Of a DNA stretch of 64,000 nt, positions 10,702 to 22,509 are shown piece after piece. The translations under genes and the position numbers were made by a program. The DNA is from Hygrocybe punicea (taxonomy: Eukaryota > Basidiomycota > Agaricomycetes > Agaricales > Hygrophoraceae): NCBI GenBank assembly GCA_963556145.1, contig OY744473.1, positions 4,526,001-4,590,000 of the forward strand. The letters run 5' to 3'. The notes below the pieces were generated by a model. It had not been told where the DNA came from, made no database searches, and saw nothing but the letters and a program-made list of their open reading frames with translations. Numbering within the stretch: the first letter of the stretch is position 1; the number at the start of each line of letters is the position of its first letter.

Positions 10702-12245
10702 TGGTACTCAGTGTACTCAAATACGAGTGCAATACAAATTGCTCTGTCGCTATGATGACTTGTTCAATTTTAAATGCTCAATTCTGTCAATTCAGTGAGA
10801 AGTGAAGGAGGAACAGGTTTTGCAGTAGCGTGTGGCTTTCTGGAACTGGAACTGGTTCCAGTGGTGCTCAAATGGAGCAGATCTGGAATTTGGATTGGAA
10901 TCAGATGCACAAACTTCATGACTTTAGTGATTTATTGGATATGTAGGCTGAGAAAACATTGAGTTCAATGCCAAGGTCAATGCCAAGGTCAGCACCAATG
11001 TCAATGCCGATGTCAACACCGAGGTCAAAGCTGAAGTCAACACCGAGATCAACATGAAGGTCCACATTGATCTCAATGTTCCTGTTAAAAATATGTAAAA
11101 CACTGTTTCAGTTGATCTCAATGCCAATATCAACAGTTACATGAGCATTCAGGTGGTATTTTACATGTTGCAAACAAATGCCAAAGAAATCGGCATCAAC
11201 CTCCGTGTTAGTTTTGCAGTTGAACCATGGGTCCAGCCAGCTTACATTGGCTGAGAGATAGTTAGTAGACGATGTATTCTATGACTAGCAACAGTTCCAT
11301 GAGCATTTCGGCGGTATTTTACATGTTAGAAACAAATGCCAAAAAAACTTCGACATCAACATCGGCATTAGCTCTTCAGTTGAACCTCACGCTGACACTG
11401 ATGCTGATGTGAACACTGATGCTAATGGAAATGCCAATGCCAATGTGAACACTGATGCCGATGTGAATACTGATGCCGATGGGAACACCGACGCCAATGC
11501 AAATGCTGATGCTGCAGTGAACACTGTCGCCGATGCAAACACCGATGCTGATGCAAACATCGATGCCGATGGAAATGCTGATGCTGCAGTGAACACCAAT
11601 GCCGATGCTGCAGTGAACACTGATGCCGATGCAAACACCAATGTGAACACCGAAGCCGATGTGACCACGGAAGCTGATGTGAGCACCGAAGCCAATGGGA
11701 ACACCGAAGCCAATGCAAATGCCAATCCGATGCTGCAGTGAACACCAATGCTGATGCAAACACCAATGCCAATGCAAACACCGATGCCAATGCCAACTGC
11801 AATGAAGGGTATCAATGATATTGCATTGGCTGGAGTGGATTACATGAGTAACAATACCCCCATAGAACCTCAGCCCAACGGTCTGAGACGGGTCACAATA
11901 CCCCCCGAAGAACATCGGCCCAACGGTCTGAGATGGGTAACGATACCCCCATTGAACTTCGGCCCAACGGTCTGAGACAGGTAACAATGCCCCTGAAGCA
12001 CATCGGCCCAATGGTCTGACATGGGTAACAATGCCCCCAAAGAACATTGGCCCAACGGTCTCACATGGGTAACAATATTCTGGCTCAAACCTCGGCCCAC
12101 CCATCTAACACCACAACTATGACATTCCTGAGTTGCGCCGTCAAGTACCTAACAATAAGCTTTTCTCAGCCCAGATCGGCTGGCCCGTCTCAAACATAAC
12201 ATTGTCAACCTTAGTTGCCCGGTCGGACATGGGATAAGTCACAGC
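10702..12245 (-). repeat. Right arm of giant palindrome C
   Basis: Inverted copy of the left arm. Conceptual translations at 10033-10221 (minus) and 10774-10962 (plus), and at 9862-10071 (minus) and 10924-11133 (plus), are identical. Near-perfect identity in the inner 700 bp contrasts with scattered substitutions and unit-number differences in the outer part. Confidence 0.95.
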
Positions 12246-12795
12246 ATGATGTGACTACCCAAAAACAGGACAACTACACAACAAAGATACATGTCAATAG
12301 AAACAAACAACATGATCAGCATGAGATCACATGTGAAGAATGCGATCACATGCAAGCAAACAAGATCACATGCTGTTGTTGATTGCCATAAACGGTAGGC
12401 ATGTCATCTTGTGTGACCTGATCCTTATCAGCCATCATCAACCATCATCACTGGGATGTTTCGACATGAATCATGACATGTCAAAAGACCTCAGTGAATG
12501 GTTGAAATTGGTTGCAATTTCATAAGCCGATAAGTCTTCCATTCTGCATATGTCTTCTGCATTACTTACTTCTGCAATTTCTAGCTACTCGCCAACAAGC
12601 CCACTTTTACAGCACCATTATTGCATACTGGGGGCTTCATCAGTGTCTGCCAGCATCCTGCACAGCACCAATGGGTACTGGGGGCTTCATCCGCATCTGC
12701 CAGCATCCTGTGCAGCAATATAGTATGGCAGAGGTCGCAAAATTGTAAGTTATGCTTAAAACTCCTTTTCACCCTAAAGATTTAGCTTCAGATTG

Positions 12796-13015
12796 ACTTC
12801 GATTGGCTTTTGCAGTCCCTTTCCTGGCCATTTCCCTCAAATTCAATGCCCAGGAGGGTGTGCTCGTAAGCGGCTCGAATTAAGGCCTGAATTTTCAACT
12901 TATCAGTTGCTTTGATCTTGAAGAGCCCCATTGTTTCAATTTTGGCCTTTGGGTTATCGGCTAAGCAAATTTCTTCTTTTGGCCATTTAAGTGGATGCTT
13001 ATCATCACATGTTTG
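12796..13015 (-). pseudogene. Possible captured exon, unknown protein fragment
   Basis: On the minus strand one frame is open for about 70 codons, with a balanced, non-repetitive composition unlike the surrounding sequence (segments such as GLFKIKATDKL and ALIRAAYEHTLLGIEF). There is no plausible start in the upstream half; an internal ATG begins at GLFK. I do not recognise the family. It may be an exon of a gene captured by element C, or a chance frame. Confidence 0.3.
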
Positions 13016-13539
13016 TTTTGTTCAGAGAGCTTGAATTTGCTGTGAAGTAGGGGTCCCTACAATGCAGCAACATTCAGACTTTTTTTCCAGGTCATCTAAA
13101 TTAACAACACCGAATCAAGATCAATGGCAAACAGCTATTAGTTGGTTGGGGCGGGCCCACAGTTAAGGACTTCTTTAATTTACTTTATTTTGCAAATAAT
13201 AAATGAATTTATTTCAATTTGGCATGCTTACATAATCATATAAGTCAACCTATAGAAAAATCACTGTATGAGTGGTTTCCTGGCACCTGAGTGCTTACAT
13301 AAGCAATCGATTGATTGATCTTTATAAGAGTTCTAATGATTAGCATGTCCATTCCACTGTAAAAACAATATTGTTAGGAACATGTGGATACATATGTAGA
13401 GGAAAAACAGATGAATAAAACATGTAAATGTTATATACAGGTCTTAATTTGTTATATCTAAGCAGTTCTTAGCCTCTGGAAGAGAGACTATGGAAATATT
13501 GAGACTTACCTCAAGTACTCAAAATGTGCCTCCTTACAT

Positions 13540-13832
13540 GGTAAACATGCAAAGTGATGAGATGATATCCTTCTCTGGTGTAAATCTGGACAGTCGAATG
13601 CAGCCATTCCCATTGGCACGTCCCGCCAGAATGAGCCCCACCACTGTGAGCAAATTAACACACAAGAAAAAAAGTCATCAAGACATGGTACATTATCAGA
13701 TTTCCACCCAAAGTCACCCCATTCCTGGCGGGCCATGGCAGCCTGCACATCATGGATTACCCTCCGTTTAATGTGGGGTTTGTAGGCGTACACTCTGGCG
13801 TCACGGAAATATACATGGAGGTGGTTGGGCAT
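13540..13832 (-). pseudogene. Possible captured two-exon fragment, unknown protein
   Basis: Minus-strand frame beginning MPNHLHVYFRDARVYAYKPH and running to WKSDN, followed by a plausible intron (GTACCATG ... TTGCTCACAG, about 13634-13681). A second open stretch (VVGLILAGRANGNG then CIRLSRFTPEK) follows in a shifted frame that splicing would restore. The composition looks coding. No family is recognised. Confidence 0.35.
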
Positions 13833-14529
13833 AACTATTGTTTGGGTTAGGGTTCTAATGTTATGGCTGACTAATCAGCCATGACATGGTCACATCGTTG
13901 CTTGCCCAAGCATGAAGTCTAAGGACACAGAAATACAATGGAGAAAGTAGGTAATTTGACTAGAAAAAATTGTTAGAAAAGATTCCTACCACAAAAAGGA
14001 GTGGCACATGAGAAATAAATTCAGTTGCAGGCCAGAGTCAGTGGATGAAGAAAGACAATTGAAGTCCATGCTGTTGGAGACCGGAGAGGGTTTAAAATGT
14101 TGCCTAAAGATGAGAGGGTTGGAGGAGACAAGGAGATTGCAGGGTTAGCTGAGATAACATGCAAAGAGGTTTGCACATTGCACCACAGGATGGGAGAGGT
14201 TCCAAATTAAATAGCAAGGCTTTAGATTGGAGAAAAAGATGTGTTTGTGGATGATATGAGCAAAATTACAGTTGCCAAATATGGACATAGCTTCCAAAAC
14301 ATTCTTGCCATTCTAGAGAGCAACACAATGGCTATTTGACCATGGCAATAGTCTCAGCAGTGAATGTCAACTAGTAGTAGGATGTGAGCAACTTGGGGTA
14401 TTTTTGGTGCAAATATATGAAGTGATATTCATGTTTTGTTGACACCCCTCTGCCACAATAGGACCCTGAAAGTTATATATCTCTCTTACACCGCAAATAA
14501 AATGGCAAAAAAGTCTGAGGTGGCAGCTG

Positions 14530-14645
14530 TAGACTGAATGTAATGCATGCAGATTGCAATGACATTTTCTTTTGCTCACCTATGCCAGTTGGGTGCAGGT
14601 GAACAATTAGATGACCAAAGAGCAGCCCAGATCATCACAGAAGTT
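14530..14645 (-). repeat. Outer inverted repeat of element C (right)
   Basis: Reverse complement partner of 8405-8525, with identity in the high 80s percent. Confidence 0.8.
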
Positions 14646-14707
14646 CTGCTGAATCTGAGTAAGTCATGATGATTCCACTGGCCAAATCTAATGTTTCTCT
14701 GATGTAG

Positions 14708-15779
14708 TTTATATTCCATGGGATCTCGAGAATTATGCCACCTGTGTCAAAAAGGGCCTGGGTACCCCAGCAGAAATTGTCAAATTGCTGTACAAGTACC
14801 TGAATCCCCAACTGGGTAGGGTGAATAGGCCAGCAACAATGGTGGACATTGGTGGAAGGATCTTAATTTGGTATCTGCCAGGCTTGATATTAGCCCAACA
14901 ATCTGTATGTCTTGTCTTGATCTGGTGTGTTAATTTAATACCGAAGACATATTAGGATGTTATGGTCAATGAGAGCAAAAAGATACAAGAAATTGGGTCC
15001 AAAAAAATTCATTGTACACAAAAATGTGGAGAGGTCAATTGGTGAGTAGACCCAAAACATTTCCGATTCAATTCCGAGGATCAGAATTTACTCCCTGGAA
15101 GGGATGAGTATTCCACAGGGTGGTTTTCACAAGCTCATACTGTGAGTTCCAACTTGTGCCGACATTCTTGTCTCCAGGCTCAGTCATCTCTTAGAGACCA
15201 AGTGACCCCTTGAAGCCTTCTGCAAACTATCATAAGCAGGGTACTGGAGATTGGATGTCTTCAATAGCTGACGTGGAATCGTTCATCAATTGGGTATTCT
15301 TTATGGTGCATCCATCATTGCAACAAATTGGCAGTAAAGCTTTAGACAAGCTTAGGTTGGCCAACCTGACAGCTAACGTCGCAGGATCCTGGTCATCCCA
15401 TTTCACTGGGATTGCAGTTATCATCAACCAGAAGACATTGGCACATTGTGATGGGAATGGTATTCCACCTTGGTATGACTTCCTCCTGGGTATCAGAGAC
15501 TATCATGATTGCACTCTTGATATGCCTGACCTTAGACTGCAGCTCAATTATGGGCCCAGAACTGGCATCTTCCTATGTGAAAACAGCATCAGACATGAAG
15601 TCATGGACTGGAGTGGTGGGGATCAAGTTTGCTATGCTCATTTCCTCAGGAAGAAAGTCTTGGAGCATCTAAATGTAGAATTGTCAGGGTGGTCTGAGCA
15701 GAAAGATATTTGTACCATCATTCCAGAGGAGAAATGTCATGAATTGGGTATTAAAAACTTGGCACATGTAGCAGCGTAA
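14708..15779 (+). pseudogene. TET/JBP-like 2OG-Fe(II) dioxygenase of a KDZ transposon (5' part degenerate)
   Basis: The last exon (15210-15779) matches the fungal TET/JBP-like dioxygenases carried by KDZ transposons. Family landmarks are visible: FTGIAVI, an HxD iron-binding pair in the segment LAHCDGNG (about 15434-15455), WYDFLL, and a distal His with the surrounding IRHEV-x-DW-x-GG-x-x-VCYAHFLR block (15587-15655). Known homologues oxidise 5-methylcytosine in DNA using 2-oxoglutarate and Fe(II). An upstream exon at about 14820-14905 reads VDIGGRILIWYLPG, also a family motif, but stop codons and frame changes separate it. The iron and cofactor ligands in the last exon look intact, so the catalytic core may be sound while the 5' part is decayed or misassembled. 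The KDZ transposase follows in the same orientation. Confidence 0.7.
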
Positions 15780-16365
15780 ACCTCATTCACAAAATACGTA
15801 TCCTTGTCCAGGTTGTCCTGAACTTATAAAATATTACTTGTGTAACATTGCAATGAGCCTATCAGCAGGTTATAGTTCAGAGTGTCCATCTTGAGTTGCA
15901 GTAACAGGAATGAGAGCATCTCAATTGTGTATCTAGGCACTGAAAGGGAGGTCTGATCATGGTTATGTCAAGTTCAGGCTTGCATGATGCAAAAGTGCTG
16001 CGCCTGGTATATGCCAGGGGGTCACAGGTGGATACCCAAATGTTGTTTCAAAGGTTGGTGCACACCGGGGCAGGTGGGGACTGGTATTCTGGTTGACCAT
16101 ACTGGCGGGGTAACACCAATCTGTGCAAGTATGAGAAAACAAGTTGGGAGTCAGTATTGTCAGGTATGGCTGTAAACCATAAGACCTGCAGATGAGTTGT
16201 ATTTCGTCCCCTAACAAGGGCACGTGACATGTGTTTAGGAGCCATGACATGACATGTCACGCTGATTCATCAGATGTGACATATCACACATCACGTGTCA
16301 CATGTACCATAAACATCAACCAAATTTAAACATCAACCAATTTAAACATCAACTACCTCCCAAAA

Positions 16366-19300
16366 ATGCCCAAATTGTCCAAAGAGAAACATGGGAAGAA
16401 GAGGACAGCTCAAGAAGTGGTCTTTGTTGAGAAAAAGATGAAAAATCACACAAAATGGGTATCTAAACCAGTTGTAGGTGAGCTTCCCAAAAGTCCACAG
16501 AAATCCAGTCCAAAAAAGTCACCTGTGGATTCAAACCGTCAGCAAAGCAAGTCTCCAGATGTGCCTCCTGACTCAGGTACACCGCAACCTCCAAAGCGCA
16601 AGAAGGTGAAAGGCAATGTCAGCTATTTCTTTACTTGCTTTGTAATCACTCTGATGTATTGGCAGACCCAAAATTGCTACCTCAGGGAGTGGATTCCACT
16701 TTACAATGAATATCTGAAGCAGAAGTTGAGCATGGAAGCTCCTCCTATTCCTTCCACCTGTCATATCTGCAGGAAGCAAGGTGGCCTCAATTCTGTAAAG
16801 AATGTTGTTGAATCTCCCTCCATGGGACTCCGTTCCACAAACTCAAATCATGGAATGGGAGCTGCTTCACCCCATCCTCACTACATGACATAGGATTCTG
16901 CTTGCATCTTAGACATGGCGGTGATCCATGTCCCTCCAATTCTGTTCGAAATGTCTGGGAGAATGTTGGTGAAGGCTCATCTTCGATGTCACAGATTGAG
17001 AATGATCAGCTGTTGGTCAACTTGAACCAGGAAGATGATGATAACAACTCAGATGACAGGTGCTGGTTATGGTTGATATTTCTGGACTCCACCGGCACCA
17101 TGTTTGCTGGTGTCATTGTCCATCAAAAGACAAGCCACAATGGCAATTGTTCAAGATGGGTCTCTTTCTGGCAACATTCAAACATCCTCGCTTGGCATTT
17201 ACCTTTCAAGTGTTGGATTACTTTCATATCGATCAGGTAGAATGTAAGACTTCTACCAACAATTTCTACTCAAAACTGCACTGGCTTACAAATAATGCCT
17301 TTCCTGATACATATCGGTGAGTCTCCATCTTAAAGGCTGTATTTATGGATGTTGATGGTGGAGTGGCCCTGTCGAATAGGACCGCTATAGAGAGCTCATG
17401 AGGGTCTCACAGCAATGGTGTGACATCAAAGTTCAGAAATGGTTTGGTTATGGCCACAACACCGACAAAGAACCAGGCAACAGCGACCTCGCTTTCTTCT
17501 GCCCAACATGCCCACAGCTGGGCATCAACCTCCCTGATAACTGGAAGGAATTGCCTAATCCATTAGTAAAATGGAGTTGCCAATGTATTAAAAGTAACAT
17601 TTTCACAGGTGGTTGTATCAGAGAAGCCTCGTGGTGGATGGAAATTTTACTGTGGAACACATGCACATGAGGAATCCTGGCGATGATGTGGAGCTTACAA
17701 ATGGAACTGGGTATTTTGTGCAAAAAGCTCCCTATGAAGAGCACATCAAGGAGGTCAAACAGGTACAAAATTCTTTTGTTGTGGTCTTAGGTTCCAAACT
17801 CAAACTTGCATTAGAAATCATCATGTTCCAAGCACAGTGCAGTCACCCAGAGTAATGCAAACAATAAGAACCTAGAATCTATAGGGGTTGGTGCCTGTGC
17901 CTGTGCGAGGCATGAATGCTTCGTTCCACACAGCATGGTGGATTTTCAGAAGGGTGAAAGGTAACAATGTTACATTAGAGTGTCCTTGAGGTGACCTGAC
18001 ATCCTTGTCAGGCAAATGAATATAGATTACTCAATATGCGAAGCCCTCAAGTACAACACTGAAGGCATGCAGCAAGCTCTCTTGTTCTATGGTGTGATAT
18101 GTGAGTGGGCGGTGAATTTTAGTAGACATGTGAAGCAGAGTAGTTTTTTGGATGCACCTACCATGGAATTGATCTTTGGTATCGGAAAATTCCATTTAAA
18201 TGCTCACAAGGACGACTGCTTTCCAAAATTCTCACCTAACTTTATTCGTGGTGCTGAGCAGCTGGATGGAGAACAGATGGAAACTCTGTGGGTGATCATC
18301 GACTTGATCTCACAGATCACAAAGTACATGAGCAAGGCTCACTGGCGGGAGATGTTGGATGACATGATGAGACATTCAAACTGGAAAAAGTTGGTTGGAA
18401 TGAGTAAGCAACAACCATCATCTTTCTCCTGGTTTGATACTCATCCTCTGAACAGTAAAAATGTTGATAGCAAAACATAAAACAGCCATCAGGGTCAAAT
18501 GAGAAAGCAAGGAGGCATATCAAGATTTGTCAAGTTCATTGGATGCTACATTGATGAAAAAGTGGAGTGAAAGCCAAGCTTTTGCTGAATCACAGCATGG
18601 GGATGCACTGAAAATTTATCAAGTTGCTTTGAAGCAAGGTCAGTGATATTTTCTCCCAAGAGCAGTGATGAATCAACAGTTCATAGCATCAACTATGGCA
18701 GAAATATGTCTGAAATTGGCAAGGAACGCCAAGGGGGAAGCAGGAGATTCCAATGCAGTGGCCTGGTTAGTGTCCAGGCTAAATATTGAACAAGCTCAGT
18801 ATGTTCCTCACATTATATCATCACTTTCCTGTGCACAATTCTGAATTTCAGGGACAATCTCAGTCATGATATGTGAAAGCTTAAAAAAGCTGCACCCATT
18901 GCAGAACAAAACAAGATTATGGATTGACGAAAACAGTTACAAAGCAGGATTGATGCCTTCCAGAGGAAGACCACCTTTCTACTCAATGGGCATGACATGG
19001 AGGAAGAGGATTGGGAGGAACACAATAAAACGTCTTCGCATGATGTTGGCATATCCGATGATCCACAAGATTCCGCATCAGATGAGGAAGGAACAGATGA
19101 TGAAGAAGATTGTGATCCTATCCTAGCAGAACATGCTCATATCAGTTTGCCTTCTACAATAGGAAAGGAGGCATGTATAAGGATGGGATGGATTGAAATG
19201 GCTTCACAAGAAATGCAGCTTCAAAAAGAACAAGATAATGAGTCCCTAGGAGAAAATACATTTCACCCTGGGACATAAAGCATTGCTTTATCAAACAAGG

Positions 19301-19780
19301 GTTAGGAAAGCCAAAGGATAAAAGGCCAAGCCATGGACCTGGGGAGCCATTCATCATGCAGATCTGGCTTTGCGTGAATGTGTGAGGTCTTATGGTCGAG
19401 CTCGCAGGGCATTGGTAAACCTGGGTGCGGACAAGGAAACATTGGCACATTACCAAGAAATTTGCCGAGAGGATTTGAAGCTTAGTGGAGATGTTGTGGA
19501 CAAAAACAGGTTTGGGCAAAAGAGTGATGCATCGGCATGGTTTTGGAGAATGAGTGACCAGAACAAGGAACAGCAGGACCACTGGATGTCAGAATGTGAG
19601 TTTTCAAATGGGATCTACCACTATATACCATTGAAGTTGCAGAACTTTACAGAGTAAACTGGTTGAGAGCAAAGGCTAGAGCAGAGAGAGCAGGGGAAGA
19701 GGAAACAACAGTGTTGGCAGAGATGGAGTTTACCATATGATGGTAGAGATTTCAACAACGACTGTAGCAGGAAAGAGTGA
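16366..19780 (+). pseudogene. KDZ (Kyakuja-Dileera-Zisupton) transposase, multi-exon and degenerate
   Basis: The N-terminal part has a basic, Lys/Pro-rich segment (16366-16610), an intron, then LREWIPLYNEYL and a Cys-rich zinc-binding cluster CHIC ... CKEC (16755-16815). Next come LRHGGDPCP, CWCHCPSKDK, and FKHPRLAFTFQVLDYFHID (17185-17240), CKTSTNNFYSKL, MRVSQQWCDIK (17398) and CPTCPQLGINLP. The DDE-fold core follows: LVVDGNF (17625), GACACARHECFVPHS (17890), KFHLNAHKDDCFPKFSPNF (18190-18245) and WKKLVGM (18390). The C-terminal helical region runs to VNWLRAKARAERAGEEET (19660-19710). Several frameshifts and stops interrupt it. The segment that usually reads YD-x-x-CQW reads YGVICEW here, so a conserved Asp is Gly. 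The protein would cut and paste the element; this copy looks dead. Confidence 0.85.
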
Positions 19781-19937
19781 GATGAGCACTGCAGTCTTCA
19801 AAGTAGGGGAGGGGACATCACGTCATATGCTGAGAAGTAAGTTCTAATGTGGAAAATATTTGCAGAAGCAGCAAGGAAAGGTTTTCCAGTGGATGTGGTT
19901 GAATAATGACAGGCCAATGTGCAAATATCTTTGGGAG

Positions 19938-20711
19938 TCAAGTATTGTCCTTGCTGGTCTTAGTTGATGCTTGTTGCATATAAACATCATATCCAATGAG
20001 GCCCAATCGATATTGTTGGGAAATAAATATCCAACCCATCATAAACTGCTGTGGAGGGATTCCATGTTCTGGATATTGTTCTAAATTTTCATAGGAGATG
20101 TCTAAATCATAGTAGTCTATGTGATTTAATTTAAGCCATTCTAAAGCTGCAGAAACTTGCTTCCTGTGAACCAATAAAGGTGTTCGCTCCATGTCTTCTG
20201 GAGTTGGTCTGGCAGGACCAGTAAAAATGAAGGCTAGTACTTCATCAAGTTCTTTAACTGTTGGAGGTAATCGTTGATATATTTTTGGGGTTGGGTTTTG
20301 AAACATGATGGCATTTGCTTTCATTTTATGCATTCCAGATGACACACGCGCAATGCATTTATTGTGATGCGGACGGGCAATCAAAAGTTGTTTAGCAAAT
20401 GTTAGATTTCGAAGTTGTGCAGGAATTGTGCCTATCCAAAGGCCATTTGCTAAAGCATATTTGGGAGTTTGACCTTTGTTTAGGCTGACCAAATATGGCT
20501 TGCATATCCATTTACATGTGTCATCTAGTACTGGACCTATAATATTCTCTATCGGATCAGAACAATGATATCGTTCATGTCTTGTGATTCCCATATTTTC
20601 TCTGAATAATATTTTCAGATTGACTTTTGTTGTAGATAATAAGGACATACTTTTCAATACAAACAATTGACCACATACAGCACAGCCACCTTCTTGGAAA
20701 ATTTCAGGCAA
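19938..20711 (-). pseudogene. Helitron-type Rep/helicase protein, DUF6570 region (truncated)
   Basis: The frame encodes CAVCGQ, CKPYLVSLNKG, YALANGLWIGTIP, LRNLTFAKQLLIARP, NPTPKIYQRLPP, VLAFIFTGPARPTPEDMERTPLLV, and ALEWLKLNHIDYYDLDISYE. This is the DUF6570 region found in front of the helitron-like replicase and Pif1-type helicase domains in basidiomycete Helitrons. The protein stops at 19938, and the Rep and helicase domains are absent from the window. The stretch is much more AT-rich than its neighbours and abuts the KDZ transposase end, so the Helitron was truncated there or the KDZ copy inserted into it. Confidence 0.75.
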
Positions 20712-20915
20712 TGTATCTCTACATCAGTTGCGGATTATTGTTTCCTTCAACTCAATAGAAGGTGGAGGAGGAAAGGAATATTTGTCAACATTTGCTTTCT
20801 TGTTTTGTTTTACTTCATGGTCTGGTTTATTATCACAATTTTCTTTTTGGCAAAAGTATAATTGGCTTTGTCGTTTTTCCAGATGTGAAGATTTTGTGTT
20901 TGACCATTTTTTGTA

Positions 20916-21596
20916 TCACTCTGTACTTGATTTAACATCATGAATATGGAAAATAGAAACATGGGTTTTACAAGCCGAACAATTATGCTTTGTCAATATG
21001 GAAAGTAGTTCCTGTCCATGTAACCTTTGCATCGTTTTTGACAGATATATGTTATGGATTCTTGCTATTTCTACAATATCCTTCACTGTTAATTGTGAGA
21101 GAAATTCAGGTAGAGGTATTTGAGCGCATATATATTCATTGTTATTTCCATATAGGACTCTAGCTGTCTGTTGATCAACATGACTCATGTATTTGAGTAA
21201 TAAGCCAGAATCATAGTTGATATTATTGAATGGTAGCATAAATGGTTGAAGAACATCAAAGCTAAATGTTGGTAGTCGTTTACCACCTCCAATGTAGCAA
21301 TACCTATTATCAGACTTTGTATATAAACATTTAAACAAGTATCTGAATAAATTCAAACTGAAAATAGTTACATTTATGTGTAGTTTTCTATATCGCATTG
21401 CAAAATGTAGTGTGATCCACAGCAATGTTGCTTGTGATATAGCAATAGTATTACATCGAAACAAATTTAATTTAAAGTCATGTCGTCTCAATAGATATTG
21501 CATGAGTAATGCCTTGATAACCTGAACACCATATTGAACTGTGATTGGCTTAATAAAACAATATAAAGCAAAAATATATTTAGAAGGCAGGTACAA
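20916..21596 (-). pseudogene. Helitron-type protein, N-terminal region
   Basis: This segment lies upstream of the DUF6570 frame on the same strand. Its C-terminal half reads LPEFLSQLTVKDIVEIARIH ... LSILTKHNCSACKTHVSIF, the usual lead-in to DUF6570 in Agaricomycete Helitron proteins. The first 100 codons are AT-rich and resemble no domain I know. About 200 bp of broken frame separates it from 20711. Confidence 0.6.
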
Positions 21597-21608
21597 TGAT
21601 GTGGCATA

Positions 21609-22067
21609 TCAAATAGAATGTAGTTGCATTTCAAATGTGGAATTCTTAACCATAGTCAAAAAGAACAATGGATCAAGTAATAATAGATTAAGTGTCAAGC
21701 TATTCTTTGTTATCTGATTAAGATTTACAAATTGTGACATATTTATTTGTATTAGTATCATTGCATCACCATGATCTGGGGCAAACTCATGTTCTATGAG
21801 TTCTCCTCTAAAAACACCCAGTTCATGAGTTAGACACTCATGTTCTATGAGTTTTCCTTGAAAGACACCCAGTTCTTGGGCCAAGATCGATATCAAAGGA
21901 AAGGTGATTGATTCAGAAGAGATGTACATGAATTGGCTTGGGCAGAGTTGTGGAAATTGTATTGCATTGGAAAAAATGCATAGATAAGCGACAAGAACAA
22001 AGCAGGAGTAGATGAGATTGTGAAGATACATGTGGATTTGTGATAGCACGAGTAAACACAACGACAT
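21609..22067 (-). CDS. Unknown small protein with hydrophobic N-terminus and internal duplication
   Basis: An uninterrupted 152-codon minus-strand frame starting at an ATG (22067). The first 35 residues are strongly hydrophobic and could be a signal peptide or membrane anchor. Residues about 64-97 contain a tandem duplication of the unit ELGVFxGxLIEHE, matched by a DNA duplication at 21785-21890. It lies directly upstream of the Helitron N-terminal frame. It may be the true 5' exon region of the Helitron protein or simply AT-rich open sequence. Confidence 0.3.
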   Translation of the reverse strand: MSLCLLVLSQIHMYLHNLIYSCFVLVAYLCIFSNAIQFPQLCPSQFMYISSESITFPLISILAQELGVFQGKLIEHECLTHELGVFRGELIEHEFAPDHGDAMILIQINMSQFVNLNQITKNSLTLNLLLLDPLFFLTMVKNSTFEMQLHSI

Positions 22068-22500
22068 CTATTTAACTGGTTTAGTGGCTCGGATCATGAA
22101 TAACAATTAACACGATGAGTTTGATCATATGACATTGCTGGATTTGTAAGGCACTCTAAAATCATATATTGTGCCTAAAGGCTGTGTTTATTATGAGTTC
22201 TTATTAGGAAATCATGCTAAATATGGTTGTGAATTCAGGGTCATGGGCTAATTCGTTGACCATGTGAACAATTTTGGCAAAGTGTGGGAATGAATTTAAA
22301 GCCCGGGGAGTAGTGAACATGGACAGCTTTGGTTCTATTTAATGTCTAATGACCAGGAAACCCTTGTCAAACAGGTGTCAAACAGGCCAAACACTGTTTG
22401 ACAAGTGTGAGGGAGCCATTACAGATTGCGATTCTCTTACCCACTGGCCACCAAAAGAATACACAATGATGTACAGCACATGTGACAGTGGTTGATGGTG
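22068..22500. other. AT-rich stretch between Helitron fragment and satellite
   Basis: No gene seen. At 22365-22415 there are CAAACAGG/CTGTTTGACAAGTG motifs that also occur in the neighbouring satellite, so this may be a degenerate edge of that array. Confidence 0.4.
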
Positions 22501-22509
22501 TTTGTGGCA

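Larger units (their letters stand above)
12246..14529. other. Interior of element C without a left-arm counterpart
   Basis: This stretch has no equivalent on the left side of palindrome C. It contains a short tandem duplication with GGGGCTTCATC (12630-12720), minus-strand coding-like fragments (listed separately) and AT-rich sequence. From 13850 to 14530 I see no supported gene. Confidence 0.5.
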
